In this document: in pieces, positions 56,256 to 64,000 of the stretch
Numbering within the stretch: position 1 is the stretch's first letter
Layout of the letters: each line of letters opens with the position of its first letter
Position numbers and translations under genes: made by a program
Notes under the pieces: generated by a model
The model's input: only the letters and a program-made list of their open reading frames with translations
Databases searched by the model: none
What the model was told of the DNA's origin: nothing
DNA from: Kistimonas sp. bin40
GTDB lineage: Bacteria > Pseudomonadota > Gammaproteobacteria > Pseudomonadales > Endozoicomonadaceae
Direction of reading: 5' to 3'
DNA: 64,000 nt
Assembly (NCBI GenBank): GCA_002238585.1
Contig: MPMQ01000006.1
Span: 25,419-89,418, forward strand

Positions 56256-57887
56256 CTATTGGCCATTCGCCGGTGAGATCAACGCCTGCCAGACAGCCTT
56301 GTCGTCATCCTTGAGAAGTGCTGCCAGAACATCCTGGTCAAATGCATTTGTACTGATCAATGACACCCAGTCTCCGGAGATATTTTCATCGGCGCACCAT
56401 GCTGACCAGTCGGCCATGACGCTTCCCGTCAAGGACGGCGCTGAAGGGAGCAGGTTCAGTCCCGGCGATCGCTGTGCTTCCCTGTCTGATGGCACCTGGC
56501 TCCGGTCGAAACGCTCACAGGCACCGGAGCATACTGTCGCTATGGAACGGGGGCTGTCGCTGGAAACACAGGTGCTCTGGCGTTGCCGACCAACCTCCAG
56601 ATTCAAGTCCACCCGAGCCTCGAGACCGGCCGCAGTCGCAGTCGAAACAGTCGAGACAGACGAAGAGGGATACTGTGGTGTGACCGGCAGCTGTTTTCCA
56701 GCTTCAGGATGCTGAAAACCTGGCGGACTTTTCTCACAGGCAAGAGCGTGGCTGGCCGATGACCTTGCTGGCATGGAGCCGTTTGTGCCATCCTGGCGCA
56801 CGCGCACAAGGGAGCCTGCTTTGGTACAGCGGCGCAAATGTCGAGCAAGGGTGCTTAGCCCTGCGAACGCACGTCCACAGCCTTCATGAAAACAGTGAAC
56901 AGGTTTTTCTGCGGCATGAGCAGCACGCAGGTGATCCTGCAGCGCTCCTGATCTGGTGAACGCGCGCCCACAGCCTTCATATGCGCAGCAAAAGCTTTTC
57001 GCTGCTGAGTGAACACACAAGTGTCTTATCAGGTCAGGTGCTCGAGCGAACGAATAGCCACAGCCTTCATGGAAACAGATAAAGGGTTTTTCTCCTGAGT
57101 GAACAGTGCGCACGTGGCATCTGAGAATGCGCGCTGTTTTGAACGCATAGCCACAGCCGTCATGGAAACAGACAAAGGGTTTTGCGCCTGAGTGAGCAAC
57201 ACGCAAGTGATATGTCAAAGCACCGGATTGTGCGAACGCCTGCTCACAGCCTTCATGAGAACAGAAAAAGAGTGTTGCTCCGCGGTGAAAACGCAAGTGA
57301 TTTGCCAGAGCGCTTGATTGTGTAAACGATTGTGCACAGCCTTGATGAGGACAGACAAAGTTTTTTTTTGCTGCGTGAGCAGCACGCCAGTGCGTTGTCA
57401 GAGCACTGGACTGTATGAACGCCTGTTGGCAGCCTTCATGAGGACAGACAAAGGGTTTGTCTCCTGAGTGAGCAGCGCGCACATGATATATCAGGGCACC
57501 TGGTTGCGCGAACGCCTGTTCACAGCCTTTATGAGTACAGACAAAGGGTTTTTTCCCGGTGTGGAGACGCAAGTGACGTGTCAGGCTACCCGATTGTGCA
57601 AACGAGCGTCCGCAGCCTTCATATGAACAGGCAAAGGGTTTCTCTCCGGTATGGACACGCAAGTGCTTTGTCAGGGAATTTGATTTTACGCTCGCATAGC
57701 CACAGCCTTCCCAGGGACAGACAAAGTTTCTTTTGCGGGCAGGGATGCGAAGGTCTGCCTTCCGGGACTTCTTTTTCCTGAATCCTTTTTCGCTGCCCTG
57801 TCGCAAGCCGGGCAACCCTGGTGGTCTTCTTCGCGCGCGGCAGAGCTCCGGTTTTCTGTGTGACCTTATACCAGGATCCATATTCAT
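56256..57887 (-). CDS. ZF34: C2H2 zinc-finger protein, 10 fingers
   Basis: 543 aa from ATG (MNMDPGIRSHRK). The N-terminal module is short and very Lys/Arg-rich (EKGFRKKKSRKADLR), a possible nuclear localisation signal. Ten fingers at about residues 57-365 have helices KSNSLTK, QSGSLTR, QPGALIY, QSSALTT, QSSALAN, QSGALTY, TARILRC, RAPDLIR, RSGALQD and GLSTLAR. Many use the H-x4-H AAHSGDKPFVC form, and the last ends in Cys. The C-terminal domain is VMADWSAW, ENISGDW and LKDDDKAVWQALISP, with Val for the usual Phe. Confidence 0.93.
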   Translation of the reverse strand: MNMDPGIRSHRKPELCRARRRPPGLPGLRQGSEKGFRKKKSRKADLRIPARKRNFVCPWEGCGYASVKSNSLTKHLRVHTGEKPFACSYEGCGRSFAQSGSLTRHLRLHTGKKPFVCTHKGCEQAFAQPGALIYHVRAAHSGDKPFVCPHEGCQQAFIQSSALTTHWRAAHAAKKNFVCPHQGCAQSFTQSSALANHLRFHRGATLFFCSHEGCEQAFAQSGALTYHLRVAHSGAKPFVCFHDGCGYAFKTARILRCHVRTVHSGEKPFICFHEGCGYSFARAPDLIRHLCVHSAAKSFCCAYEGCGRAFTRSGALQDHLRAAHAAEKPVHCFHEGCGRAFAGLSTLARHLRRCTKAGSLVRVRQDGTNGSMPARSSASHALACEKSPPGFQHPEAGKQLPVTPQYPSSSVSTVSTATAAGLEARVDLNLEVGRQRQSTCVSSDSPRSIATVCSGACERFDRSQVPSDREAQRSPGLNLLPSAPSLTGSVMADWSAWCADENISGDWVSLISTNAFDQDVLAALLKDDDKAVWQALISPANGQ

Positions 57888-57949
57888 CTAAAGCCAGAAT
57901 CATCAACAGTGACGCTTGGACAACAGTTGCGCCCTGGAGTGACGCCTGA

Positions 57950-57971
57950 CAGCTGACAGGCCGGTCAGCTG
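57950..57971. promoter_or_regulatory. Leader inverted repeat of ZF34
   Basis: CAGCTGAC-AGGCCG-GTCAGCTG, 8-bp arms, 63-84 bp upstream of the ZF34 ATG. Confidence 0.6.
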
Positions 57972-58019
57972 TGCTGTCCAGCCGCCCGCAAGGGCCTGCG
58001 TCCTGCAACGAAAATGCAA

Positions 58020-60003
58020 TCAATACGCTGAGTGCCTGACTTCACTATCGGCTGGAGAGATCAACGTCTGCCAGAAGGCCTTGTCGTCATCCGTGAGAAG
58101 TAATGGCGGAGCCTCCAGGTCAGATGCACTGGCGCTGAACAATGACAACCAGTCGCCGTAAAGATGTTCATCGGCGCACCATGCAGACCAGTCGGGAATG
58201 AGGCTCTGCGTTGCGGACGACGACTGTGTCCATTCAAGTTGCGCGATTGGTGACGGCGGCCAAGGGAGCAGGTTCAGTCCCGGCGATCGCTGTTCTTCCC
58301 TGTCCGCAGGGGCCAGGCTCCAGTCGCAAGGCGCACTCACGGCTGGGGATACTGTCGCGCTGGAGCGGGGGCTGTCGCTGGAAACACCGGTGCCCTGGTG
58401 CTCCAGACCAGGCGCAGGGCCCGGGTCCACCGGAACATCGGGAGCTGTCGCCGCAGCAAAGGAGGAGCGATACTGTTTTGTGACCGGCCGCTGTTTGCCC
58501 GCTTCAGCGCACTGGAAAAGGCGCGGATTTTGCCTGCGCGCAAGCCGGGGTCTGCAAGAGGTCCTTGATGCCACAGATCGGGTTGCCGGGTCCGCCTGCA
58601 AGCACTCCAAAGAGCCAGCCCTGGTGCAGAGACGCAAATGTCGAGTAAGGGCAGCTGATCGTGCGAACAACTGTCCGCAGCCGTCCCCGGGACAGACAAA
58701 GGGCTTTTCTATTGGGTGTACAGTGCGCAAGTGGCCTTGCAGGGCACTTGCCTGTGCGAACGAATGTCCACAGTCTTCATGAGAACAGACAAAGGCGTTG
58801 TTGGCGGCGTGGCGGTGCCAGTGTTTTTTCAGGAAGCTTGGTTGTACAAATGACGATCTACAGCCTTCCCAGGGACAAACAAAAGGCTTTGCCGGCAAGT
58901 GTAAATACCTGTGTTTTTTCAGGTGGTTTAATTGTACAAACGACCGTCCGCAGCCTTCCCGGGAACAGACAAAGGGTCTTTCTCCGGAATGGGTACGCCT
59001 GTGTGCTATCAAGTCGCCTGATTGTTTGAACGCTTGTCCACAGCCTTCCCAGAGACAGACAAAGGGTTTTTCTCCTGAGTGGAAACGCAAGTGCCTTGTC
59101 AGGGAGCCTGATGTTGCGGACGCATATCCGCAACCTTCCCGGGGACAGACAAAGGGTTTTTCTCCGGTGTGGAGACGCAAGTGGCTTTTCAGGGGGCCTG
59201 ATTGTGTGAACGCGCGTCCACAGTCTTCCCAACAACAAACAAAGGGTTTTCCTCCGGTGTGGAGGAGGCTGTGTTTTTTCAGGTCGCCTGATTGTGCAAA
59301 CGCATGAACACAGCCTTCATGAGAACAGGCAAAGCGTTTTTCTCCGGTGTGACCAGCACGCATGTGAAATGCCAGAGCGCTTGATTGTGCGAAAGCATGT
59401 CTACAACCTTCATGGGAACAGACAAAGGGTTTTTCTCCGGTGTGGAGACGCAAGTGGGTTGTCAGGGGGCTTGATGTTATAAACGAACGTCCACAGCCTT
59501 CCCAGGGACAGACAAAGGGTTTTTCTCCGGTGTGGACACGCCTGTGTATTCTCAAGTCGCTTGCTCGTTTGAACGAACGTCCACAGCCTTCATCTGGACA
59601 GCCGAAGAGCTTCTTTTCGGTGTGGACACGGCAGTGCTTCTTCGCGGCACTTGATTCTGCGCACGTATATCCACAGCCTTCCCAGGGACAGACAAAGAGT
59701 TTTGTTCCGGTGTGGAGACGCACATGGCTTGTCAGGGTGTCTGATCGTGTAAACGAACGTCCACAGTTTTCATGTGTACACCAAAAGCGTTTTCCACCGA
59801 TGTGAGTGCGAAAGTGTGGCATGGGGGCACTCTCTTTTCTCAACTGCTGTTCACAGCCAGCCGGCGTGCTGGCGCACCCCGGGGTCTGGGCGGAGACAGC
59901 AGGCTGGGCTGTCTTCGCGGGGGGCCAGACCACCGGTTTCCTGCGCTGGCGTGCCGCAAGGTTCCGGTTTTCGGTGTGGTCTTGTGACGGCAAGTGTGTC
60001 CAT
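58020..60003 (-). CDS. ZF35: 13-finger C2H2 protein with a homopolymer frameshift
   Basis: The conserved start is ATG 60003 (MDTLAVTRPHRK). Its frame reaches a C6 run (plus-strand G6 at 59919..59924) and after it goes out of frame, stopping soon. The finger frame continues to 58020. Removing one C joins GGLAP to AKTAQP and restores alignment with ZF36/ZF37. Total span 1984 nt, one more than a multiple of 3. Thirteen fingers have helices RSDTLTS, ESSAAKK, RASDLRI, TSSPLTT, QSSALAF, QSGDLKK, QSGPLKS, TSGSLTR, QSGDLIA, QLNHLKK, QPSFLKK, QASALQG and RSAALTR; the last ends in Cys. The C-terminal domain is LIPDWSAW and [16 protein letters not shown] switchable, broken or misread gene. Confidence 0.85.
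59919..59924 (-). other. C6 homopolymer at the ZF35 frameshift
   Basis: Six C on the coding strand sit exactly where the N-terminal and finger frames of ZF35 diverge. Gain or loss of one C would switch the full protein on or off (phase variation), or it may be a sequencing error. Confidence 0.7.
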
Positions 60004-60068
60004 GAGAAGCCTGAATGATCAACAGTCAGGCTTGGACAACAGTTGCACTCTTGTGTGACGCCTGGCAA

Positions 60069-60084
60069 CTGACAGGCCGATCAG
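60069..60084. promoter_or_regulatory. Leader inverted repeat of ZF35
   Basis: CTGACAGGCCGATCAG, a copy with one degraded arm, 66-81 bp upstream of the ZF35 ATG. Confidence 0.5.
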
Positions 60085-60135
60085 CTGAGCTGTTCAGCCG
60101 CCCGCAAGGCCCTGAGTCCTGTAATGAAAATGCAC

Positions 60136-61884
60136 TCAGCAGGCTGAGCGCCAGGCTTCACTATTGGCCGGAGAGATCAATGCCTGCCAGAAAGCCTTGT
60201 CGTCATCCGTGAGAAGTAATGACGGAACATCCCTGTCAGAGGCACTGGCACTGAACAATGACGGCCATTCCCCGTAAAAATGTTCATCGCCGCACCATGC
60301 AGACCAGTCGGGCATGCTGCTCCCCGTTGCGGACAGCGCCTGTGTCCACTCAAGCTGCGTAATGGGTGACGGTGGTGAAGGGAGCCGGTTCAATCCCGGC
60401 GACTGCGCCTCTTGCCTGGCCGCAGGGGCCTGGCTCCGGTCGCAAGGTTCACTGACACAGCGGGCCCTCTCCAGGCTCAGGTCCATAGGCGCATCCTGGC
60501 AAGCCGCTGCTGCGCCAACAGACGAAGGAGGATGCTGTGTTGTGACCGGCCGCTGTTTGCCCGCTGCAGTGCGCTGGAAAAGGCGCGGATTTTCCCTGCG
60601 AGCCGGAGTGTGCCTGGCCGAGCCCCTTGACGGCGTCGAGCTGTTGGTACGCTCCTTGCGCGAACGCACAAAGGAGCCGGCTTTGGTACAGCAGCACAGG
60701 TGTCGATCCAGTAAAACCAACCTTGTGAACACTTGTCCACAGCCTTGAGATGGACAGGCAAAAAGAGCTGCGCCTGCGTGGGCAGCACGCCTGTGGTATG
60801 TCAGACCGCCTGATTGTCTGAATGTACGCCCACAGCCTTCAAAGGAACAGACAAAGGGCTGGTCTGTCTTGTGCACACGCAGGTGTCGTTTGAGCTGACC
60901 TGATGTTGCGGACGCATATCCACAGCCTTCGTGGGGGCAGACAAAGGTTTTTTTTCCTGAGTGGGCACGCTGGTGTTGTGTCAGATAGTTGGATCGTGAG
61001 AACGAAAATCCACAGCCCTCATGGGGACAGACAAAAGGCTTTTCTCCTGAGTGGACGCGCAAGTGTACTCTCAGATTGCCTGATGTTGCGGACGCATAGC
61101 CGCAGCCTTCCCGGGGACAGCCAAAAGGTTTTGCTCCGGTGTGCAGACGCAAATGGCTGGTCAGGGGGCCTGATTGTGCAAACGAATGCCCACAGCCTTC
61201 CCAGGGACAGACAAAGGGTTTTTCTCCGGTGTGAAGACGCCTGTGTATCCTCACGTCGTTTGATCGTTTGAACGCTTGTCCGCAGCCTTCCCAGGTACAG
61301 GCAAAGGGTTTTCCTCCTGAGTGGACACGCAAGTGCCTTGTCAGGGAGCCTGATGTTGCGGACGCATATCCGCAGCCTTGCCAGGGACAGATAAAGGGTT
61401 TTTCGCCGGTGTGCATACGCAAGTGGCTTGTCAGGGGGCCTGCTTGTGCAAACGGATGCCCACAGCCTTCCCAGGGACAGACAAAGGGTTTTTCGCCGGT
61501 GTGCAGACGCCTGTGTATTGTCAAATCGTTTGATCGGTGGAACGCTTGTCCGCAGCCTTCCCAGCGACAGACAAAGGATTTTGCTCTCGTGTGAAGATGC
61601 AAGTGGCGTGTCAGGGTGTCTGATCGTGTAAGCAAACGTCCACAGTCTTCATACGGACAGAAAAAGCGCTGTCCTCCGATGCGCGTGCGAAAGTCTGGCA
61701 TGGGGCCACTCTTGTTCCTGCGCGGCTGTTCACAGCCAGCGGGCATGCTGGCGACACCCAGGACCTGAACGGCGACAGGAGGCCGGGCATGTCTTCGTGG
61801 GAGACGCAGCCCTCCGGTCTGCTGCGCTGGCGCGCCGAAAGGTTCCGGTGTTCTGCGTGAGCTTGTGATGGCAAATGTGTCCAT
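60136..61884 (-). CDS. ZF36: C2H2 zinc-finger protein, 11 fingers with a three-finger block repeat
   Basis: 582 aa from ATG (MDTFAITSSRRT). Helices are RSDTLTR, RSNDLTI, QAGPLTS, TSGSLTR, RSNDVRI, QSGPLTS, TSGNLRV, RSNYLTQ, TSGQLKR, QSGGLTY and RLVLLDR; the last finger ends in Cys. Fingers 2-4 and 5-7 are near-identical at 270-bp spacing, and the CGYASATSG finger occurs three times (4, 7, 9). The linker includes N-P-R-L-F-Q-R and Q-H-P-P-S-S segments shared with ZF35 and ZF37. The C-terminal domain is SMPDWSAW, FYGEWPS and [15 protein letters not shown]. Confidence 0.93.
   Translation of the reverse strand: MDTFAITSSRRTPEPFGAPAQQTGGLRLPRRHARPPVAVQVLGVASMPAGCEQPRRNKSGPMPDFRTRIGGQRFFCPYEDCGRLLTRSDTLTRHLHLHTRAKSFVCRWEGCGQAFHRSNDLTIHRRLHTGEKPFVCPWEGCGHPFAQAGPLTSHLRMHTGEKPFICPWQGCGYASATSGSLTRHLRVHSGGKPFACTWEGCGQAFKRSNDVRIHRRLHTGEKPFVCPWEGCGHSFAQSGPLTSHLRLHTGAKPFGCPREGCGYASATSGNLRVHLRVHSGEKPFVCPHEGCGFSFSRSNYLTQHQRAHSGKKTFVCPHEGCGYASATSGQLKRHLRVHKTDQPFVCSFEGCGRTFRQSGGLTYHRRAAHAGAALFACPSQGCGQVFTRLVLLDRHLCCCTKAGSFVRSRKERTNSSTPSRGSARHTPARRENPRLFQRTAAGKQRPVTTQHPPSSVGAAAACQDAPMDLSLERARCVSEPCDRSQAPAARQEAQSPGLNRLPSPPSPITQLEWTQALSATGSSMPDWSAWCGDEHFYGEWPSLFSASASDRDVPSLLLTDDDKAFWQALISPANSEAWRSAC
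60990..61530 (-). repeat. 270-bp (three-finger) duplication in ZF36
   Basis: tgatgttgcggacgcata occurs at 61081 and 61351 (offset 270) and a related copy at 60901 (offset 180). The flanking fingers on both sides also match at the 270-bp offset, so a three-finger block was copied in frame. Confidence 0.92.
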
Positions 61885-61948
61885 GAGAAGCCCGAATAAT
61901 CAACAGTCAAGCTTGGACAACCGTTGCACGCTTGTGTGACGCCAGGCA

Positions 61949-61966
61949 GCTGACAGGCCGGTCAGC
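61949..61966. promoter_or_regulatory. Leader inverted repeat of ZF36
   Basis: GCTGAC-AGGCCG-GTCAGC, 65-82 bp upstream of the ZF36 ATG. Confidence 0.55.
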
Positions 61967-62016
61967 CGTGCAGTTCAGCCGCCAGCAAGGGCCTGCGTCC
62001 TGCAACGAGAATGCCA

Positions 62017-63648
62017 TCAACACGCTGAGTGCCTGGCTTCACTGGTGGCCGGAGAGATCAACGCCTGCCAGAAGCCCTTGTCGTCATCCGCAAGAAGTGA
62101 TGACGGAACCTCCAGGTCAGATGCACTGGCGCCGAACAATGACAGCCAGTCCCCGTAAAGATGGTCATCGGCGCACCATGGAGACCAGTCGGGCAGGCTG
62201 CCCTGCGTTGCGGACAGCGACTGTGCCCACTCAAGCTGCGCGATGGGCGACGGCGGTGCAGGGGGCCGGTTCAGCCCCGGCGATCGCTGTTCGTCCCAGG
62301 CTGAAGGGGCCAGGCTCCGGTCGCAAGGCTCACTGACGCCGGGGGATGCTGTCGCTATGGAGCGGGGCCTGTCGCGATGCGCCGATAGACCTGAGCCTGG
62401 AGAGGGAGCTGGAGCACCAGAGCTCCGGTGTTTCCAGCGACGGCCCGCCGCTGCTGCGAAAACAGGCGCAGGAGGATGCTGTGTTGTGACTGGCTGCTGT
62501 TTACCCGCTTCCGTACGCTGGAAAAGGGGCGCTTTTTTCCTGCGAGCCAGAGCGAGCCTGGCCGAGACCCTTGATGGCGTGGCGCTGTTGGTACGCTGCT
62601 TGCGCAAACGCACAAAGGAGCCTGCCTTGGTGCAGGAGCGCACATGTTGAGCCAGCAAATCTCGCCTTGTGAACGCTTGTCCACAGCCTTCAAAGGAACA
62701 GGCGAAAGGTTTTTCTGCGGTATGGACGCGCAAGTGTTTTTCCCGGCCGCTTGCTCGTACAAACCCTTTGCCACAACCCTCGTGTGGACAAACAAAAGGC
62801 CTTTCTTTGGTATGGACGCATAAATGTCTTTTCAGCTCACTTGATCGCGCAAACGAATGTCCACAGTTTTCACAGGGACAAAAAAAAGGCCTTTCTCCTG
62901 AGTGAGCAGTACTCAAGTGATATCGCAGGGCACTGGATTGTGCAAACGCATGCTCACAGCCTTTATGGGAGCAGACAAAGGGTTTTTCTCCGGTGTGGAT
63001 ACGCAGGTGCGTTATCAGGGGGCTTGGTTGTGCAAACGCACGTCCACAGCCTTCAACAGAACAAACAAAGGGTTTTTCTCCGGTGTGCGTACGCCTGTGT
63101 ACTGCCAGGTAGGCTGATCGTGTGAACGCTTGTGCACAGCCTTCATGGGAGCAGACAAAGCGTTTTTCTCGCAAGTGGACGCGCCAGTGTCTTTTGCAAG
63201 TGCCGCCTTGTGCAAACGAACGTCCACAGCCCTCCCAGGAACAGACAAAGAGTTTTGCCCCAATGTGCAAACGCCTGTGTGTTATCAGATGGTCTGGTCG
63301 TTTGAACGCTTTTCCACAGCCTTCCCAGGAGCAGACAAAGGGTTTTTCTTCCGAATGCACACACAAGTGTCGTTGTCGATGGCTTGCTCGTACAAATTCT
63401 TGTCCACAGCCTTCATACGGACAGCAAAAGCGTTTTCCTCCGATGTGAGTGCGACAGTGTCGCATGGGGCCACTCTTTTTCCTGAAAGGCTGTTCACAGC
63501 CAGCGGGCCTGCTGGCAAGACCCGGGACCTGAGCGGAGACAAGAGGCCGGGCATGTCTTCGTGGGAGGCCCAGACCACCGGCCTCCTGCGCTGGCACGCC
63601 CAAAGGTTCCGGTTTTCTGTGTGAGCTTGTGATGGCAAATGTGTCCAT
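62017..63648 (-). CDS. ZF37: C2H2 zinc-finger protein, 9 fingers
   Basis: 543 aa from ATG (MDTFAITSSHRK). Its first 65 residues are nearly those of ZF36. Nine fingers at about residues 70-345 have helices RASHRQR, RPDHLIT, QGGTCKR, RSAYLAV, QPSPLIT, QSSALRY, RSSELKR, RASGREK and RRDLLAQ; the last ends in Cys (RSC), a habit of ZF24, ZF25, ZF31, ZF32 and ZF34-ZF37. The linker is Pro/Ala/Ser-rich. The C-terminal domain is SLPDWSPW, HLYGDWL and [15 protein letters not shown]. Confidence 0.93.
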   Translation of the reverse strand: MDTFAITSSHRKPEPLGVPAQEAGGLGLPRRHARPLVSAQVPGLASRPAGCEQPFRKKSGPMRHCRTHIGGKRFCCPYEGCGQEFVRASHRQRHLCVHSEEKPFVCSWEGCGKAFKRPDHLITHRRLHIGAKLFVCSWEGCGRSFAQGGTCKRHWRVHLREKRFVCSHEGCAQAFTRSAYLAVHRRTHTGEKPFVCSVEGCGRAFAQPSPLITHLRIHTGEKPFVCSHKGCEHAFAQSSALRYHLSTAHSGERPFFCPCENCGHSFARSSELKRHLCVHTKERPFVCPHEGCGKGFVRASGREKHLRVHTAEKPFACSFEGCGQAFTRRDLLAQHVRSCTKAGSFVRLRKQRTNSATPSRVSARLALARRKKAPLFQRTEAGKQQPVTTQHPPAPVFAAAAGRRWKHRSSGAPAPSPGSGLSAHRDRPRSIATASPGVSEPCDRSLAPSAWDEQRSPGLNRPPAPPSPIAQLEWAQSLSATQGSLPDWSPWCADDHLYGDWLSLFGASASDLEVPSSLLADDDKGFWQALISPATSEARHSAC

Positions 63649-63710
63649 GAAAAGCCTGAATGATCAACAGTGCCGTTTGGACAACCCTTGCCCTCTTGTG
63701 TGACGCCTGG

Positions 63711-63732
63711 CAGCTGACAGGCCAGTCAGCTG
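63711..63732. promoter_or_regulatory. Leader inverted repeat of ZF37
   Basis: CAGCTGAC-AGGCCA-GTCAGCTG, 8-bp arms, 63-84 bp upstream of the ZF37 ATG. Confidence 0.6.
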
Positions 63733-63801
63733 CGCTGTTCAGCCGCCAGCAAGGGTCTGCATCCTGTAGCGAAAACAAGCCAACGCGCTGAGCGTCCGGC
63801 T

Positions 63802-64000
63802 TTACTGTTCGCCATGCGCCGGAGAGACCAACGCTCGCCAGAAGGCCCTGTCGTCATCCGTGAGAAGTAATGACGGAACCTCCAGATCAGAGGCACTGGT
63901 GCTGAACAATGGTAGCCAGTCCTCGCCAGGATACTCCTGGGCTAACCACGGAGACCAGTCGGGCACCATGCCCTCCGTTGCGGACGGCGACTGTTCCCAC
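63802..64000 (-). CDS. ZF38: C-terminal end of another family member, cut at right edge
   Basis: The minus strand from 64000 gives about 65 residues ending at TAA 63802..63804: MVPDWSPW, then EDWLPLFSTSASDLE and LTDDDRAFWRALVSP. This is the C-terminal domain of the ZF35-ZF37 subgroup. The finger part lies outside the window, so the array continues to the right. Confidence 0.9.
   Translation of the reverse strand, partial: WEQSPSATEGMVPDWSPWLAQEYPGEDWLPLFSTSASDLEVPSLLLTDDDRAFWRALVSPAHGEQ

Overview
The window is almost entirely one tandem array of 38 paralogous genes (called ZF1 to ZF38 here, left to right), all on the minus strand. Each encodes a protein built from Cys2His2 zinc fingers. 36 copies are near full length and one is cut at each window edge. 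The only other gene I can support is a small plus-strand CspA-family cold-shock gene at 41872..42093, with a good ribosome binding site and a Rho-independent terminator. That gene, the lack of introns, the dense single-strand packing and the gene size (about 1.1-2.0 kb) point to a bacterium of mid-50s % GC. The cold-shock protein looks gammaproteobacterial. A host-associated lineage is an inference and I cannot name the species.

Shared plan of the ZF proteins: (1) an N-terminal basic module of about 60-75 residues that opens with M-F/L-PVTTHPGKR or a relative; (2) 6 to 16 fingers in strict 30-residue (90 bp) register, form C-x4-C-x12-H-x3-H, joined by H(S/T)GEKPFVC linkers as in the TFIIIA/Sp1/GLI/ZIC type, with very variable recognition helices (written below as the seven residues before the first His, positions -1 to 6); (3) a Pro/Ser/Gln-rich linker that often carries a gene-specific short repeat; (4) a conserved C-terminal domain of about 80 residues, S-D-W-L-T-G...W-P...TGA.D.DA...[15 protein letters not shown], acidic with invariant aromatics. 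The window holds roughly 320 fingers.

Layout: ZF1 (cut by an IS605-like end) and the degenerate ZF2 at the left; ZF3-ZF21 with the PVTTHPGKR N-terminus; ZF22-ZF30 with MDT/MDPV-type N-termini (ZF26 keeps the PVTxP form); cspA and a dead leader between ZF25 and ZF26; ZF31-ZF38 a third subgroup (MDxLxxT..HRKPEP, C-terminus ..DWSAWCADE..). Genes are separated by a remarkably constant gap of about 130-150 bp. This gap carries an inverted repeat, consensus GCTGACA-nGCCn-GTCAGC, then a G-T/C-TGTCCAAGC block, then the start codon. Each gene therefore appears to have its own promoter/operator rather than sharing an operon.

Proposed role (inference): a large, recombining repertoire of secreted, host-nucleus-directed DNA-binding proteins, analogous in logic to TAL effectors: a modular DNA reader, basic regions and an acidic-aromatic C-terminal effector domain. 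I see no secretion apparatus, transposase, tRNA, rRNA or CRISPR in the window.
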